Shown piece by piece: positions 54,283 through 63,631 of a stretch of DNA of 64,000 nt. Where the stretch lies: positions 1 through 64,000 of the forward strand of contig JAJZEA010000006.1 in the NCBI GenBank assembly GCA_021851335.1, in the 5' to 3' direction. A program made the translations under genes and the position numbers. The notes below the pieces were generated by a model that was given only the letters and a program-made list of their open reading frames with translations, did not search any database and had not been told where the DNA came from. The number at the start of each line of letters is the position of its first letter. Position 1 is the stretch's first letter. The DNA comes from Acidobacteriota bacterium. Its GTDB lineage: Bacteria; Acidobacteriota; Terriglobia; Terriglobales; Acidobacteriaceae.

Positions 54283-56766
54283 CTACGCGAAGAAACTCAA
54301 TGGGATGGCCGCTCCTGGAAGACCATTGCTCGTAACGGAAACAACGCTTTGAGGATCAGCATCTGCGATGGTGATCCAGGCGCGACCGTTGGCAAGCTCG
54401 ACAAGGCGCGATCCGCCAACTGTGCCGCGATTGTCCAGTAACATGCCGTTGCCTGCAAGAGTGAAGCGTACCTGATTGCTCGCATCCAGGCAGAGGATGC
54501 CGCTTGCATCGTGCAGCGTTGCCTCCACTGTGACCCGCCGCGCATCCTGATGATGGATGCAAAGCCGCAAAGCGAATGGAGTGGACCAGGCTTCAGTCTG
54601 GTATTCGAACCGGACGGTGTCTTTGACTGCTTGTCCACCAAGCGCAGATGCGACAGCAAGAAGTACATTCTGCCCCACGTCAAAGGGAACCATCCAGCGA
54701 AGACCTGAGCAGGGGAAATCGCCTGCGAGTCGATCTTTGCGCCCGAGCGATTTGCCGTTGAGGAAAAGCTCGACATGAGGACAATTGGAATACACGCGAA
54801 CAAGCCGAACTTCACCGGGCTTACCCCAGCGCACCGGCCACGTGTGTCCGTAGATGTGCACCATCGGTGTCTCACTCCAGTAGGACTGAAAGACGAAGTA
54901 ACTTTCCTTTGGCGTAAGGTCACGCTCCACGACGCCCTTCTGATTCACGCGTGGAATGGGGTTCTCGACGCGCAGTGGAGTGGTGAAGTCCTTGAATATC
55001 CACTGCGCAGTTCCAGCAAGCCACGGCAGGCTCTGCTGCACCATCAGGTGCCAGTCGAAGAGATCGCAGGCATAGGTCTCTGACCAGTCTCCATCGCGCG
55101 AGACGCGAGCAACGCCGCCACGCGCTTGATAGGCAAGACCGCGCTCAGCGGTGTCCCCCATCGCGACACCGGCAAGATGTGCGTAGGGGTTTTCAGCATG
55201 ACGACGCGCATGACTGTCCGCACCCCACTCGATGTGGAGCAGTTGCGGCACGGTTTTGCGCGCTGCTTCCAAAGATGACTCGTACTCCTGATAGCGCCCG
55301 CCGTACCAGCCAGCCCAGATGGAAGGCGAGTAGACATCGGGAATGTCCCGAGCGAAGTCGCAGCGGCGGATGGCGGTGAGCCGACTGGGGTCGAGTTGAT
55401 GCGCGAGGGTGTTGAGCTGTGTCATGTAACTGCGGATTGCAGCGTGATCCACGGAAGGATACTCACCCGGCCAGTCGTCCTCATTGCCCAGTCCCCAGAA
55501 ACAGATGGAAGGATGGTTGAAGTGCTGTTCGATCATGGTGGTGAGCTTTTGTCGACCTTGCTGCTGAAAGACGGCATCGCCGACTCCGGCGCGGCACCAG
55601 GGCAACTCTTCCCAGACGACGAGTCCGAGTTCATCACAAAGATCAAGGATGAACCGGGACTGCTGATAATGCGCAAGCCGGATGAAATTCGCGCCCATCG
55701 CGTGGATCAACTGCAACTCGGCGCGCATCTGCTCCTCGGTCATGGCAGCGGCACAGTCAGCGTGATCCTGATGACGATGGGTGCCATGCAACAACAGGCG
55801 CTCTCCGTTGAGGAAGAATGGACCGTGCGGCGTGAAGTGGAAGTCGCGAATGCCGAAGCGCTCCGTGCGCGTGACTTCGCCGTAGTCGGTGCGCATGTTG
55901 ATGGTGCAGGTGTATAGGTGAGGATAGGCTGGCGACCAGCGTTGTGGATTGGAAATGGGGATGGAAGCTATCTCACGCATTGCCCCCCAAAGCGGAAGGA
56001 TGCTCTGCGAGGAGCCAACCAACTGTCCTGCCTGATCTGTGATGGAAACGGAGCAATAGGCAGATCCCGAGGTTTGACTGGGATTGTAAAGACGAGATTG
56101 AACACTGACCATAACCTGACTGGCCGTAAAGTGGACGGGAAGATGGACAGCCTCCAGAGCGACGGCTGGAAGGTAAATGAGATGGACGTTGCGATAGAGA
56201 CCGCCGTAGAGGGTGAAATCGCTAAGGTCCGACGGCATGCGCTCCAGATCAGGAGAGTTGTCACAAAGTACGCTCAACGGGAGCACATAAGTTTGCTTCT
56301 GAGCCAGCGAGCGAGCAGCATCGGTGATGTCGATCGTGAACTCATCGTAGCCGCCGACGTGTCGGGTGAGCAGAAGATCGCCGAGATAGACTTCCGCGCT
56401 TTGCCCAGCGCCTTCAAAGTGAAGGAGTGTGCGACCACCTGGATAAGGATTGGCAATGTGGGTAAGCCGACGATACCAAGCTTTGCCGCGATAGGCGGGC
56501 GTATCGGGGTCGCAGCCATCGTAGTCGTTGAAGCAGTGGGGCAAAGTTATACTCTGCCACGAAGCAAGCGGCTGGCTGCTCCACACCTGCCAAGGGGCGG
56601 CGAGAGGCATACGCAGGAACTGCCAGCCGCTGTGCAGCGTTTGCACATTGACAGCGGCGCTGCCTCGTAGCGCAGACTGCGCCAACAGCGGCGACACTTG
56701 CGAAGCTACACAGGAAGTCGCCAGAGTCAGCGCGCCATTGCGAAGAAACTGTCGACGCGTATGCAT
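54283..56766 (-). CDS. Exported glycoside hydrolase family 2 enzyme (beta-galactosidase/glucuronidase-like)
   Basis: An 827-residue glycosidase. A twin-arginine-like signal (TRRQFLRNGALTLATSCVASQ) indicates export in folded form. Then come the sugar-binding jelly roll (about 40-200, LPHCFNDYDGCDPDTPAYRGKAWYRR), an immunoglobulin-like domain and the TIM barrel from about 310. The catalytic acid/base is Glu429 in WGLGNEDDW, and the likely nucleophile is Glu513 in LLHIEWGADSH. C-terminal beta domains follow. The sugar specificity cannot be read with certainty. It lies 28 bases downstream of the DUF885 gene and about 200 bases upstream of the TonB receptor, all on the minus strand. Confidence 0.9.
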   Translation of the reverse strand: MHTRRQFLRNGALTLATSCVASQVSPLLAQSALRGSAAVNVQTLHSGWQFLRMPLAAPWQVWSSQPLASWQSITLPHCFNDYDGCDPDTPAYRGKAWYRRLTHIANPYPGGRTLLHFEGAGQSAEVYLGDLLLTRHVGGYDEFTIDITDAARSLAQKQTYVLPLSVLCDNSPDLERMPSDLSDFTLYGGLYRNVHLIYLPAVALEAVHLPVHFTASQVMVSVQSRLYNPSQTSGSAYCSVSITDQAGQLVGSSQSILPLWGAMREIASIPISNPQRWSPAYPHLYTCTINMRTDYGEVTRTERFGIRDFHFTPHGPFFLNGERLLLHGTHRHQDHADCAAAMTEEQMRAELQLIHAMGANFIRLAHYQQSRFILDLCDELGLVVWEELPWCRAGVGDAVFQQQGRQKLTTMIEQHFNHPSICFWGLGNEDDWPGEYPSVDHAAIRSYMTQLNTLAHQLDPSRLTAIRRCDFARDIPDVYSPSIWAGWYGGRYQEYESSLEAARKTVPQLLHIEWGADSHARRHAENPYAHLAGVAMGDTAERGLAYQARGGVARVSRDGDWSETYACDLFDWHLMVQQSLPWLAGTAQWIFKDFTTPLRVENPIPRVNQKGVVERDLTPKESYFVFQSYWSETPMVHIYGHTWPVRWGKPGEVRLVRVYSNCPHVELFLNGKSLGRKDRLAGDFPCSGLRWMVPFDVGQNVLLAVASALGGQAVKDTVRFEYQTEAWSTPFALRLCIHHQDARRVTVEATLHDASGILCLDASNQVRFTLAGNGMLLDNRGTVGGSRLVELANGRAWITIADADPQSVVSVTSNGLPGAAIPLSFFA

Positions 56767-56794
56767 GGGAACCCCCGCTCCGAATGCCCTGGCT

Positions 56795-58660
56795 CTATTT
56801 TGTCTCTGCCGCAGTCAGGTGTCCACCCTGGGCGACAATCCAGTCATTGACACGATTTTCGAGGACACCGAGCGGAAGAGCGCCGACGTCGATGACTTCA
56901 TCGTGGAAAGAGCGAAGATCAAACTTTGCCCCAAGCGCTTGCCTGGCTCGTTCGCGAAGCTGAAGAATCTTTAGTTGGCCTACTTTATAAGCCAGCGCCT
57001 GCCCAGGCCATCCGATGTAGCGATCCACCTCGGACTGGATGTTGGTTTCATCCAGAGAAGAGTGCTGATGAAAATAATCAACCATCTGCTGCCGCGACCA
57101 GTGCATGGAATGGACGCCGGTGTCGACGACAAGCCGGATGGCGCGCCACTCGTCGTTGTCCAGCCGGCCGTAATCGGAGTAAGGATCCTGGTAAAAACCA
57201 ACTTCCTTGCCGAGCCGCTCGGCGTACAGCGCCCATCCCTCAACAAAGGCTGTATAGCTGACGTATTTGCGGAACTCGGGGACGCCCTGCATCTCCTCGG
57301 CTATGGATATCTGCATGTGGTGGCCGGGAACACCTTCGTGATAAGCAATTGCCTCGACGTCGTCGAGCGAGCGCTGCGGTGCGTTATAGGTGTTGACGGT
57401 GATGCGTCCGGGGCGGCTGCCGTCGGCAGTGCCCTCTTCGTAATAGGCTGCGGCTGCATTCTTTGCACGATAGGCCGGGATGGTGACGACTTCGAGTTTT
57501 GCTTTGGGCAGGTGATAGAAGAGCGTGGGGAGCTTCGCTTCCATACCCTGCTCAAAGCCGCTGTAGGCTTGCAGCAGCGCCTCGGCAGAGACGGGATGCA
57601 GCTTGGGATTGGCGGCAACAGCGGCGCGAAAACTCTTCAGGTCAGCGTAGCCCATCTTCTTTGCGATAGCGAGCATCTCGGCTTCGTCACGCTTGACCTC
57701 GTCGAGTCCGATCTGGTGAATCTGCGCCGGAGTCATGTGGGTCGTGGTCTCACGGTGAATGCAGAACTGGTAGTAACGGTCACCATCGGGCAAGGACCAG
57801 ACGCCAGGATCAGTCCGTCCGGCAGGCACATAACTGACCTGCATAAAATACTCGAATCTCAGATAGGCAGGCAGGACTTCCTTGCCGATGGCCGCGAGCA
57901 TCGCCGTGCGGATGCGCTGCTGATCAGCGGCTGAGATGCTGGCGGGGAAATGTTTGAGCGGCATGGCGAGCGGAGAATCCTCCGGCTTCTGATGCGCCAG
58001 TTCCCTCACCTGTACCAGAGTTTGCTCCAACAGATACTTCGGCGGCATGCGTTTTGCTTCCATGCCAATCTCCATCTCTTCCGTTACCTGATCAAAGGCG
58101 CGGGGGATGGCATGAAGTCGTGCGATCCAATCGTCATAATCCTTGACCGAATCAAAGCTCAACTGTCGTACAAGCTCCGGATATTCCGAGTAGATGCCTC
58201 CCATCTGATTGATCGGCATCTGCCACTCCTTGAATTCAGAGGCTTCCTGATCCTGCATCAACTGTTGGAGTTGAAGGTCATAACTGATCTTCTCCTGCGC
58301 GGAGAATCCCTGCGTATTGATGGCAGCCAAGCGGAGAATGTACTGCTGTTCGCGTGTGAGTTCGTCATTGTAGGCGCGAATGGAGTAGTCCGAGATCTTG
58401 TCGTTGTAGCGCTTGTCTCCGATGGAGGATGCAAACTCGGGTGACTGTTGAAGATTGTTCTGCCATATCTCGTCCAGCAGGTCGTTCAGCTCCTTTTCGC
58501 GGGCAGCCACGGGTTGAGAGGCATCCTCTTTCGCCAGTTGAGCCGGCGTGGCCAACGGCAGTTTCTTCTGCGAGGCCAGCATTGGAAGCGAAATTGGAAG
58601 CGAGCAAAACAAGAGGCAGCAGGCAAATTGAATCTTCAAAACACTCTCCCAGAGATGCAT
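56795..58660 (-). CDS. DUF885 family exported metallopeptidase-like protein
   Basis: A 621-residue protein of the DUF885 family, whose members are proposed to be zinc-dependent hydrolases. The characteristic motif is AIAYHEGVPGHHMQISIAEEMQGVPEF, where the His and Glu residues form a putative metal site. Its length and the end KFDLRSFHDEVIDVGALPLGVLENRVNDWI match the family. An N-terminal hydrophobic stretch (ACCLLFCSLPISLPMLA) is a signal peptide or lipoprotein-like segment. Two starts are possible, at 58660 and 58678. It is the first gene of the minus-strand group with GH2 and the TonB receptor. Its substrate is unknown. Confidence 0.85.
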   Translation of the reverse strand: MHLWESVLKIQFACCLLFCSLPISLPMLASQKKLPLATPAQLAKEDASQPVAAREKELNDLLDEIWQNNLQQSPEFASSIGDKRYNDKISDYSIRAYNDELTREQQYILRLAAINTQGFSAQEKISYDLQLQQLMQDQEASEFKEWQMPINQMGGIYSEYPELVRQLSFDSVKDYDDWIARLHAIPRAFDQVTEEMEIGMEAKRMPPKYLLEQTLVQVRELAHQKPEDSPLAMPLKHFPASISAADQQRIRTAMLAAIGKEVLPAYLRFEYFMQVSYVPAGRTDPGVWSLPDGDRYYQFCIHRETTTHMTPAQIHQIGLDEVKRDEAEMLAIAKKMGYADLKSFRAAVAANPKLHPVSAEALLQAYSGFEQGMEAKLPTLFYHLPKAKLEVVTIPAYRAKNAAAAYYEEGTADGSRPGRITVNTYNAPQRSLDDVEAIAYHEGVPGHHMQISIAEEMQGVPEFRKYVSYTAFVEGWALYAERLGKEVGFYQDPYSDYGRLDNDEWRAIRLVVDTGVHSMHWSRQQMVDYFHQHSSLDETNIQSEVDRYIGWPGQALAYKVGQLKILQLRERARQALGAKFDLRSFHDEVIDVGALPLGVLENRVNDWIVAQGGHLTAAETK

Positions 58661-58775
58661 GATTCGTAACAGGGTCAAGTGTAAGCCATTCTGCCTGCCA
58701 GGTGGTCGCTAACGCTGTCTTCGCAGGCTTTCGCGGGCACACCCGAAAACGAGCATCCTGATACACTTGAGTCGA

Positions 58776-59441
58776 ATGCCTGTTCATCTGGATTACTGGC
58801 TACACTCGCTGCGTCTGATCGCAATTGCCTACCTGCTGGGTTCCATTCCAACGGGATACCTGCTCATTCGTTTCTTTCGCAAGCAGGATATTCGTACGCT
58901 GGGCAGTGGCAACATTGGCGCAACCAATGTGTTGCGTTCGGGAGCCAAGGTGCTTGGCGCGGTCACCTTTCTGCTCGATGTGGCAAAAGGCGCGCTGGCA
59001 GTCTGGTTGTGCGCGCGATTATCCACCGTTGGCTTCCCCATCGCTCCGCTGCACGCAGAGGCTCTGGCGGCATTCTGCGCCGTGCTGGGACATATGTTTC
59101 CCATCTGGCTGGATCTTCGTGGCGGCAAGGGTGTTGCAACGGCCTTTGGCGTCTTTGTGATGCTGGCTCCCAAGGCTGCACTCCTCGCGCTGGCAGTTTT
59201 CGTCGTGCTCTTTCTGCTTTTCCGCTTCGTTTCGCTGGCCTCGATTGCAGGATCGGCAATCTTCCCAGTTGCCGCCTGGTTCACCACACGCTCATCTCAC
59301 ACGCTGATTGTGGCCGCAGTGGAAGTTTTGATTCCGCTCTTTGTGATTTTGAAACATCGGCAAAATATTCTTCGCCTCTGCAAGGGCACGGAATACCGAT
59401 TTGGAAGCAAGAAAACAGCTTCTGCGGATGCGGGATCATGA
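58776..59441 (+). CDS. plsY: Acyl-phosphate:glycerol-3-phosphate acyltransferase
   Basis: A 221-residue integral membrane enzyme that acylates glycerol-3-phosphate with acyl-phosphate, the first step of phospholipid synthesis. The three conserved motifs are seen: LGSIPTGYLL with SGNIGATNVLR, then LDVAKGALAVWL, then GKGVATAFG (preceded by LDLRGG). About five membrane helices are visible. The ATG at 58776 is chosen. A TTG at 58767 extends it slightly. The stop overlaps the gpsA start (ATGA), so acyltransferase and substrate-producing enzyme are coupled. Confidence 0.94.
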   Translation: MPVHLDYWLHSLRLIAIAYLLGSIPTGYLLIRFFRKQDIRTLGSGNIGATNVLRSGAKVLGAVTFLLDVAKGALAVWLCARLSTVGFPIAPLHAEALAAFCAVLGHMFPIWLDLRGGKGVATAFGVFVMLAPKAALLALAVFVVLFLLFRFVSLASIAGSAIFPVAAWFTTRSSHTLIVAAVEVLIPLFVILKHRQNILRLCKGTEYRFGSKKTASADAGS

Positions 59442-60460
59442 GCCGAGTTGCCGTTCTGGGAGCGGGCGCATGGGGCACGGCGCTGGCGATCTCCTTTGCT
59501 GCGCAACAACGGCATGAGGTGACGCTGTGGAGCCATCGCGAGGAACACGCACTGGCGCTGCTGAGAAGCCGCGAAAACAGCAGATACCTTCCCGGATTTT
59601 CACTGCCGGGTCGGTTACGAATCACGGCCGATGCGGCAGAGGCCGTGAACGGGGCTGAGTGGATCGTCTCCGCGATTCCAAGTCAATTTCTGCGAGCCGC
59701 CTGGAGTGACCTTGCGCCACGACTTACTTCGGATCAAAGAATTCTTTCTGCAACAAAAGGGCTGGAGATAGGCACACATCTGCGTATGACCGCAGTGCTT
59801 TCGGAGTGCCTCCACAACCATCAGACGTCACGCGTGATTGGAGTGCTGAGCGGACCTTCGTTTGCAGCCGAAGTAGCACATGGACAGCCGACTGCCGTAA
59901 CCGTCGCATTTCCGGACTTGAAGGACGCGATTCGCACGCAACATGCGCTTACCTCAGAGACGCTTCGCATCTACAGCACGGACGACGTGGTGGGCGTCGA
60001 ACTCGGCGGCGCCCTGAAGAACGTGATTGCGATTGCCGCCGGCATTGTGACAGGGCTTGAACTTGGCTCGAACAGTACCGCTGCTCTAATCGTGCGTGGC
60101 AGCGCTGAGATTACCCGGCTGGCTGTGGCCGCGGGAGCGCAGCGAGAGACGCTGGCAGGACTGAGCGGCACAGGCGACTTGATTCTGACCTGCACGGGTA
60201 CGCTCTCGCGGAATCGCTCTGTGGGAATCGCACTGGCGCAAGGAAGAGATGTGCGGACGATCCTCGATTCGATGGATGGCAAAGTCGCAGAGGGAATTCG
60301 AACAACAGAAGCCGCGCTGGAGTTGGCCGCGACACTGGGAGTCGAGATGCCCATCACGGAACATATCCACGCCATCCTAAACGGTGTGATCGATCCGCAA
60401 AGCGCGATTCGCGAGTTGATGCAGAGGCCGGCACGCAAGGAAGCCGATGAGCAGAACTAG
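59438..60460 (+). CDS. gpsA: Glycerol-3-phosphate dehydrogenase [NAD(P)+]
   Basis: A 340-residue cytoplasmic enzyme that reduces dihydroxyacetone phosphate to glycerol-3-phosphate, the acceptor used by PlsY. The cofactor motif is VAVLGAGAWGTALAI. SGPSFAAEVAHGQPTAVT, the catalytic Lys in GGALKNVIAIAAGI, and LAGLSGTGDLILTCTGTLSRNRSVG are all present. The ATG at 59438 overlaps the plsY stop, and a longer open frame upstream lies inside plsY. Its stop shares the palindromic CTAG with the arsC stop on the other strand. Confidence 0.96.
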   Translation: MSRVAVLGAGAWGTALAISFAAQQRHEVTLWSHREEHALALLRSRENSRYLPGFSLPGRLRITADAAEAVNGAEWIVSAIPSQFLRAAWSDLAPRLTSDQRILSATKGLEIGTHLRMTAVLSECLHNHQTSRVIGVLSGPSFAAEVAHGQPTAVTVAFPDLKDAIRTQHALTSETLRIYSTDDVVGVELGGALKNVIAIAAGIVTGLELGSNSTAALIVRGSAEITRLAVAAGAQRETLAGLSGTGDLILTCTGTLSRNRSVGIALAQGRDVRTILDSMDGKVAEGIRTTEAALELAATLGVEMPITEHIHAILNGVIDPQSAIRELMQRPARKEADEQN

Positions 60461-60948
60461 CTCTGGCCGATGCGCTTCAACTCTGCCTGGATCTTTATCT
60501 GATCGAGCGTAGCAAGAGGAAGGGCGAGAAACAAACTGATTCGCCGCTCCAGCCGCGCAAAGGCTTGAGCAAATGCACGCTGAATCTCTTCCCTGCTTCC
60601 CTCAACTGCTGCTGGATCAGGAATCCCCCAATGTGCGGTAATAGGATGGCCCGGCCAGACAGGACATGCCTCAGAAGCTGCGCTATCACACACGGTGAAG
60701 ACAAAATGCATTTGAGGTGCATCGAGTGCTGAAAACTCTTCCCAGCTTTTACTGCGATATCCTTCCGTGCTGATGCCGCTGATTGCTATTTGTGAAAGCG
60801 CCTCTGGACGGACACGACCGGACGGATGACTTCCTGCACTGAAGGCACGAAAATGCGGCACACCGCGACGGTTGAGAATCGCCTCCGCCATGATGGAGCG
60901 CGCGGAGTTTCCCGTGCAAAGAAACAGAACGTTATATTGCGATTGCAT
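60457..60948 (-). CDS. arsC: Arsenate reductase, thioredoxin-coupled (low-molecular-weight phosphatase fold)
   Basis: A 163-residue enzyme that reduces arsenate to arsenite. The N-terminal phosphatase loop is LFLCTGNSARS with Cys11, the nucleophile. The two further redox cysteines are Cys87 and Cys95 in TVCDSAASEACPVWPGHP, as in the thioredoxin-coupled (S. aureus pI258) type. HWGIPDPA follows, as in that family. The start MQSQYNVLF at 60948 is preferred over the longer frame to 60978. It lies 35 bases downstream of arsM, and its stop overlaps that of gpsA. Confidence 0.9.
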   Translation of the reverse strand: MQSQYNVLFLCTGNSARSIMAEAILNRRGVPHFRAFSAGSHPSGRVRPEALSQIAISGISTEGYRSKSWEEFSALDAPQMHFVFTVCDSAASEACPVWPGHPITAHWGIPDPAAVEGSREEIQRAFAQAFARLERRISLFLALPLATLDQIKIQAELKRIGQS

Positions 60949-60983
60949 ACCTGATCCTTCCTGCGTGAAGTGACCCACAAAAG

Positions 60984-61880
60984 CTATTGCAACGGTTTGA
61001 CAGCAAATACCTTGACGCTGGCAGCAGCCTGATTGACGTCAAATTGCGACAACAACTCTCGCAACTCTTCATGCACGCTTTGCTCGGTCGAAGCGGGAAG
61101 CGAAACCGAACTTGAACAGCAGTTGACCACCGGCAGAGTGTCTGACGGCTTTGACTGCATTGAAGGTGAGCAACATCCGGATTGATTTTCCACCTTGGCA
61201 TACGCATTTAAATCAGCACCGCTATCGACGATCCCAACATCCGCAAATCCGGCCTCCAGTAACTGACTCCTATACTCCTCAATGGGAATTGCGCCCGCTA
61301 TGCAGCCAACGTAGGCAGCCATGCTGCGCGCAATCCGCTGCGGCAACTCTGCCTTGAGCGCGATATCACTCGCAGCCAGCCGACCTCCCGGCTTCAGCAC
61401 TCGCACGATCTCTCGAAAGACCGCGGGCTTGTCCGGAGCAAGATTCAGCACGCAGTTGCTCAGCACGCAATCGACAGAATCATCTTCCAAAGGCAGGCGG
61501 TCGATGGTTGCCAGATAAAAGCGAACATTGCGATACATCCCGTGCGCTGCATTGGCTTGCGCTCGCTCAATCATCTCGGGTGTCATGTCGATGCCAATTA
61601 CCTGGCCACTTTCGCCTACGATCTTTGCCGCGAGAAAAACATCCATGCCTCCGCCACAGCCAAGATCGACCACCACTTCACCTGGTCGAATGGAGGCCAT
61701 AGCGACTGGATTGCCGCAGGATAATCCCATGTTTGCAGCCTCAGGAATCGAACGCAGTTCTTCGGAAGAATATCCAAAAGCAAGGGCCACGGCGCTGACC
61801 CCGGAATGGCCGCTGGAAAGCGAGCTGCGCGCGACAGAGCCGTATTTTGAAGCGATAGCCTGATGGATTTCGTTGGACAT
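60984..61880 (-). CDS. arsM: Arsenite S-adenosylmethionine methyltransferase
   Basis: A 298-residue enzyme that methylates As(III). The SAM fold is clear in [17 protein letters not shown], with three conserved arsenic-binding cysteines at about Cys55 (GLSCGNP), Cys143 (LSNCVLNL) and Cys193 (YVGCIAGA). After residue 230 the protein has additional Cys pairs (SGCCS and NCCSSS), followed by a helical tail. ATG at 61880 follows AAGGAG. It is divergent from arsR, so the shared gap controls both. Volatile or methylated arsenic products are expected. Confidence 0.92.
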   Translation of the reverse strand: MSNEIHQAIASKYGSVARSSLSSGHSGVSAVALAFGYSSEELRSIPEAANMGLSCGNPVAMASIRPGEVVVDLGCGGGMDVFLAAKIVGESGQVIGIDMTPEMIERAQANAAHGMYRNVRFYLATIDRLPLEDDSVDCVLSNCVLNLAPDKPAVFREIVRVLKPGGRLAASDIALKAELPQRIARSMAAYVGCIAGAIPIEEYRSQLLEAGFADVGIVDSGADLNAYAKVENQSGCCSPSMQSKPSDTLPVVNCCSSSVSLPASTEQSVHEELRELLSQFDVNQAAASVKVFAVKPLQ

Positions 61881-61888
61881 TACGTCTC

Positions 61889-61955
61889 CTTACATATCTC
61901 TGTAAGCGAATCTATTCTTTCTTTACATATTCGTCAATGCGGATATAATGAATGT
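61889..61955. promoter_or_regulatory. Divergent overlapping promoters and ArsR operator of the ars island
   Basis: For arsR (+): TTTACA at 61922-61927, a 16-base spacer and TATAAT at 61944-61949. For arsM (-): TTGACG on the minus strand at 61937-61932, a 17-base spacer and TAGATT at 61914-61909. The two promoters overlap. A perfect inverted repeat, CTTACA-N6-TGTAAG, at 61889-61906 covers the start region of the arsM transcript and its ribosome-binding area, which fits an ArsR operator. Confidence 0.72.
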
Positions 61956-62381
61956 GTGCCTCGAACGAAACAAAACGTCACGCCCGAACGGCTCTTCCAG
62001 GCCCTTGGGGATCGAACGCGTTTACGCTTGCTCAATCTGATGGGAGATCAGGAGCTTTGTGTCTGTTATTTTGTCGAGATTCTGAATCAGCCTCAACCCA
62101 AGATCTCTCGACATCTGGCCTATCTGCGGCGCGCAGGGGTTGTCACAAGCAGGCGTGAGGGCAAGTGGATTCACTATCGCATGGAACAGCCCTCGAACCC
62201 ACAGGCGCAGGAGTTGCTTCGTAACGTGCTTGCGTGGCTGGCCGACGACAAAGCGATGCAGGCAGATCGAGCGCGGCTGGTCCGCGCCTGTTGTGCGCCG
62301 TCGAAATGTTCGCTTATTCGTGAAGCTCCGCAGCCTGCTTTTGTCAGCGGCAAACCTGAAGATCGCAAGAGGTCCCGATGA
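61956..62381 (+). CDS. arsR: ArsR-family arsenic-responsive repressor
   Basis: A 141-residue winged-helix repressor. The helix-turn-helix covers about residues 8-80 ([21 protein letters not shown] ... [18 protein letters not shown]). The metal site ELCVCYF holds a Cys-x-Cys pair as in type I ArsR, and two more cysteines occur near the end (ACCAPSKCS). I choose GTG at 61956 because homology starts there. An earlier frame reaches back to 61863 through the promoter. The GTG is six bases after the -10 TATAAT, suggesting a leaderless mRNA. It overlaps acr3 by four bases. Confidence 0.85.
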   Translation: MPRTKQNVTPERLFQALGDRTRLRLLNLMGDQELCVCYFVEILNQPQPKISRHLAYLRRAGVVTSRREGKWIHYRMEQPSNPQAQELLRNVLAWLADDKAMQADRARLVRACCAPSKCSLIREAPQPAFVSGKPEDRKRSR

Positions 62382-63463
62382 ACAGCTTCACAAAGATTTC
62401 TGCCGCAGCCTGCGCGCCGACTATGCGAAGGAAACTCTCCTTTCTGGATCGCTTTCTTACGCTTTGGATCTTCCTGGCAATGGCGCTCGGTATTTCGATT
62501 GGTTATTGGGTACACGGCATCGCGGGATATCTGAAGTCCATGCAGTCGGGAACGACGAATCTTCCGATAGCTATCGGGCTGATCCTGATGATGTATCCGC
62601 CGCTGGCCAAGGTCCGCTATGAAAAACTGCATGAGGTTTTTCGCAACAAGCGCGTGTTGGGGCTTTCGTTATTGCAGAACTGGCTGATCGGTCCCGCACT
62701 GATGTTCTTGCTGGCCGTGATCTTTATGCGCGATCATCCAGCATATATGCGTGGCCTGATTCTGATCGGTATTGCACGTTGCATAGCGATGGTGCTGGTT
62801 TGGAATGAGCTGGCGGAGGGCGACACGGATTATGTCGCCGGCCTGGTCGCGCTGAACAGCACATTTCAGATCGTCTTCTACAGTTTTTATGCATGGTTGT
62901 TTTTGACCTGCCTGCCGCAGTGGCTTGGCCTGCGCGGAGCCACTGTTTCGTTGGGGATCGGCACGATTGCAGCCACCGTCGGAATCTATCTGGGAATTCC
63001 GTTTGCGGCAGGAATGGCAACTCGATTCACACTGATTCGGTGGAAGGGCGAGGTCTGGTATCGCACACAATTCATGCCGCGTATCAGTCCCATCACGCTG
63101 GTGGCACTGCTGTTCACGATTGTGGTGATGTTCTCTCTGAAAGGAAGCGTGCTCGTTCAACTTCCGCTGGACGTTCTGCGAATTGCGTTACCACTGGTGC
63201 TGTATTTCGCAATCATGTTTTTCATCAGCTTCTGGATGGGCAAACGCGCTGGCGCTGATTATGCTCAATCCGCAACATTGTCGTTTACCGCGGCGGGCAA
63301 CAACTTTGAGCTGGCGATTGCGGTGGCCGTGGCCGTCTTTGGGATAAATTCCGGCGAAGCCTTTGTGGGAATCGTCGGACCATTGATCGAAGTACCCGCA
63401 CTGATCCTGCTGGTCAACGCAGCTTTCTGGTTGCGGCGACGCTGGTACTCGGCTGAGGGATAA
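62378..63463 (+). CDS. acr3: Arsenite efflux permease, ACR3 family
   Basis: A 361-residue membrane protein with about ten helices that exports arsenite. Typical ACR3 elements are the first helix region [34 protein letters not shown], and the conserved Cys in [24 protein letters not shown], followed by [42 protein letters not shown]. The ATG overlaps the arsR stop (ATGA), so the repressor and pump are coupled in one operon. It is named by family (ACR3, also called ArsB by some). Confidence 0.95.
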   Translation: MNSFTKISAAACAPTMRRKLSFLDRFLTLWIFLAMALGISIGYWVHGIAGYLKSMQSGTTNLPIAIGLILMMYPPLAKVRYEKLHEVFRNKRVLGLSLLQNWLIGPALMFLLAVIFMRDHPAYMRGLILIGIARCIAMVLVWNELAEGDTDYVAGLVALNSTFQIVFYSFYAWLFLTCLPQWLGLRGATVSLGIGTIAATVGIYLGIPFAAGMATRFTLIRWKGEVWYRTQFMPRISPITLVALLFTIVVMFSLKGSVLVQLPLDVLRIALPLVLYFAIMFFISFWMGKRAGADYAQSATLSFTAAGNNFELAIAVAVAVFGINSGEAFVGIVGPLIEVPALILLVNAAFWLRRRWYSAEG

Positions 63464-63631
63464 TTCTTGATTTCGCCGCAAGCACAACGAGCTTGTCAAG
63501 GACATTTCCTTGGCATCGAAGGAGAATTTTCACCGCACATCAAATGACAAAATGGTCACAATCGCTTCGATCACTTTCATGAAGAGTAGGCGTCTACAAT
63601 AGTTGCTAGTACCAGCATTTTGGCAGCTACT
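63464..63631. other. Intergenic region after acr3
   Basis: These 168 bases contain a short hairpin, CAAGGA-CATT-TCCTTG, at about 63497-63512 without a T-run, which could be a weak terminator of the ars operon. No gene is supported here. Confidence 0.35.

Noticed and set aside
63497..63512. Rho-independent terminator after acr3
   Set aside because: Only a 6-8 bp stem with no T-run, so I list it only as a weak possibility in the intergenic entry.
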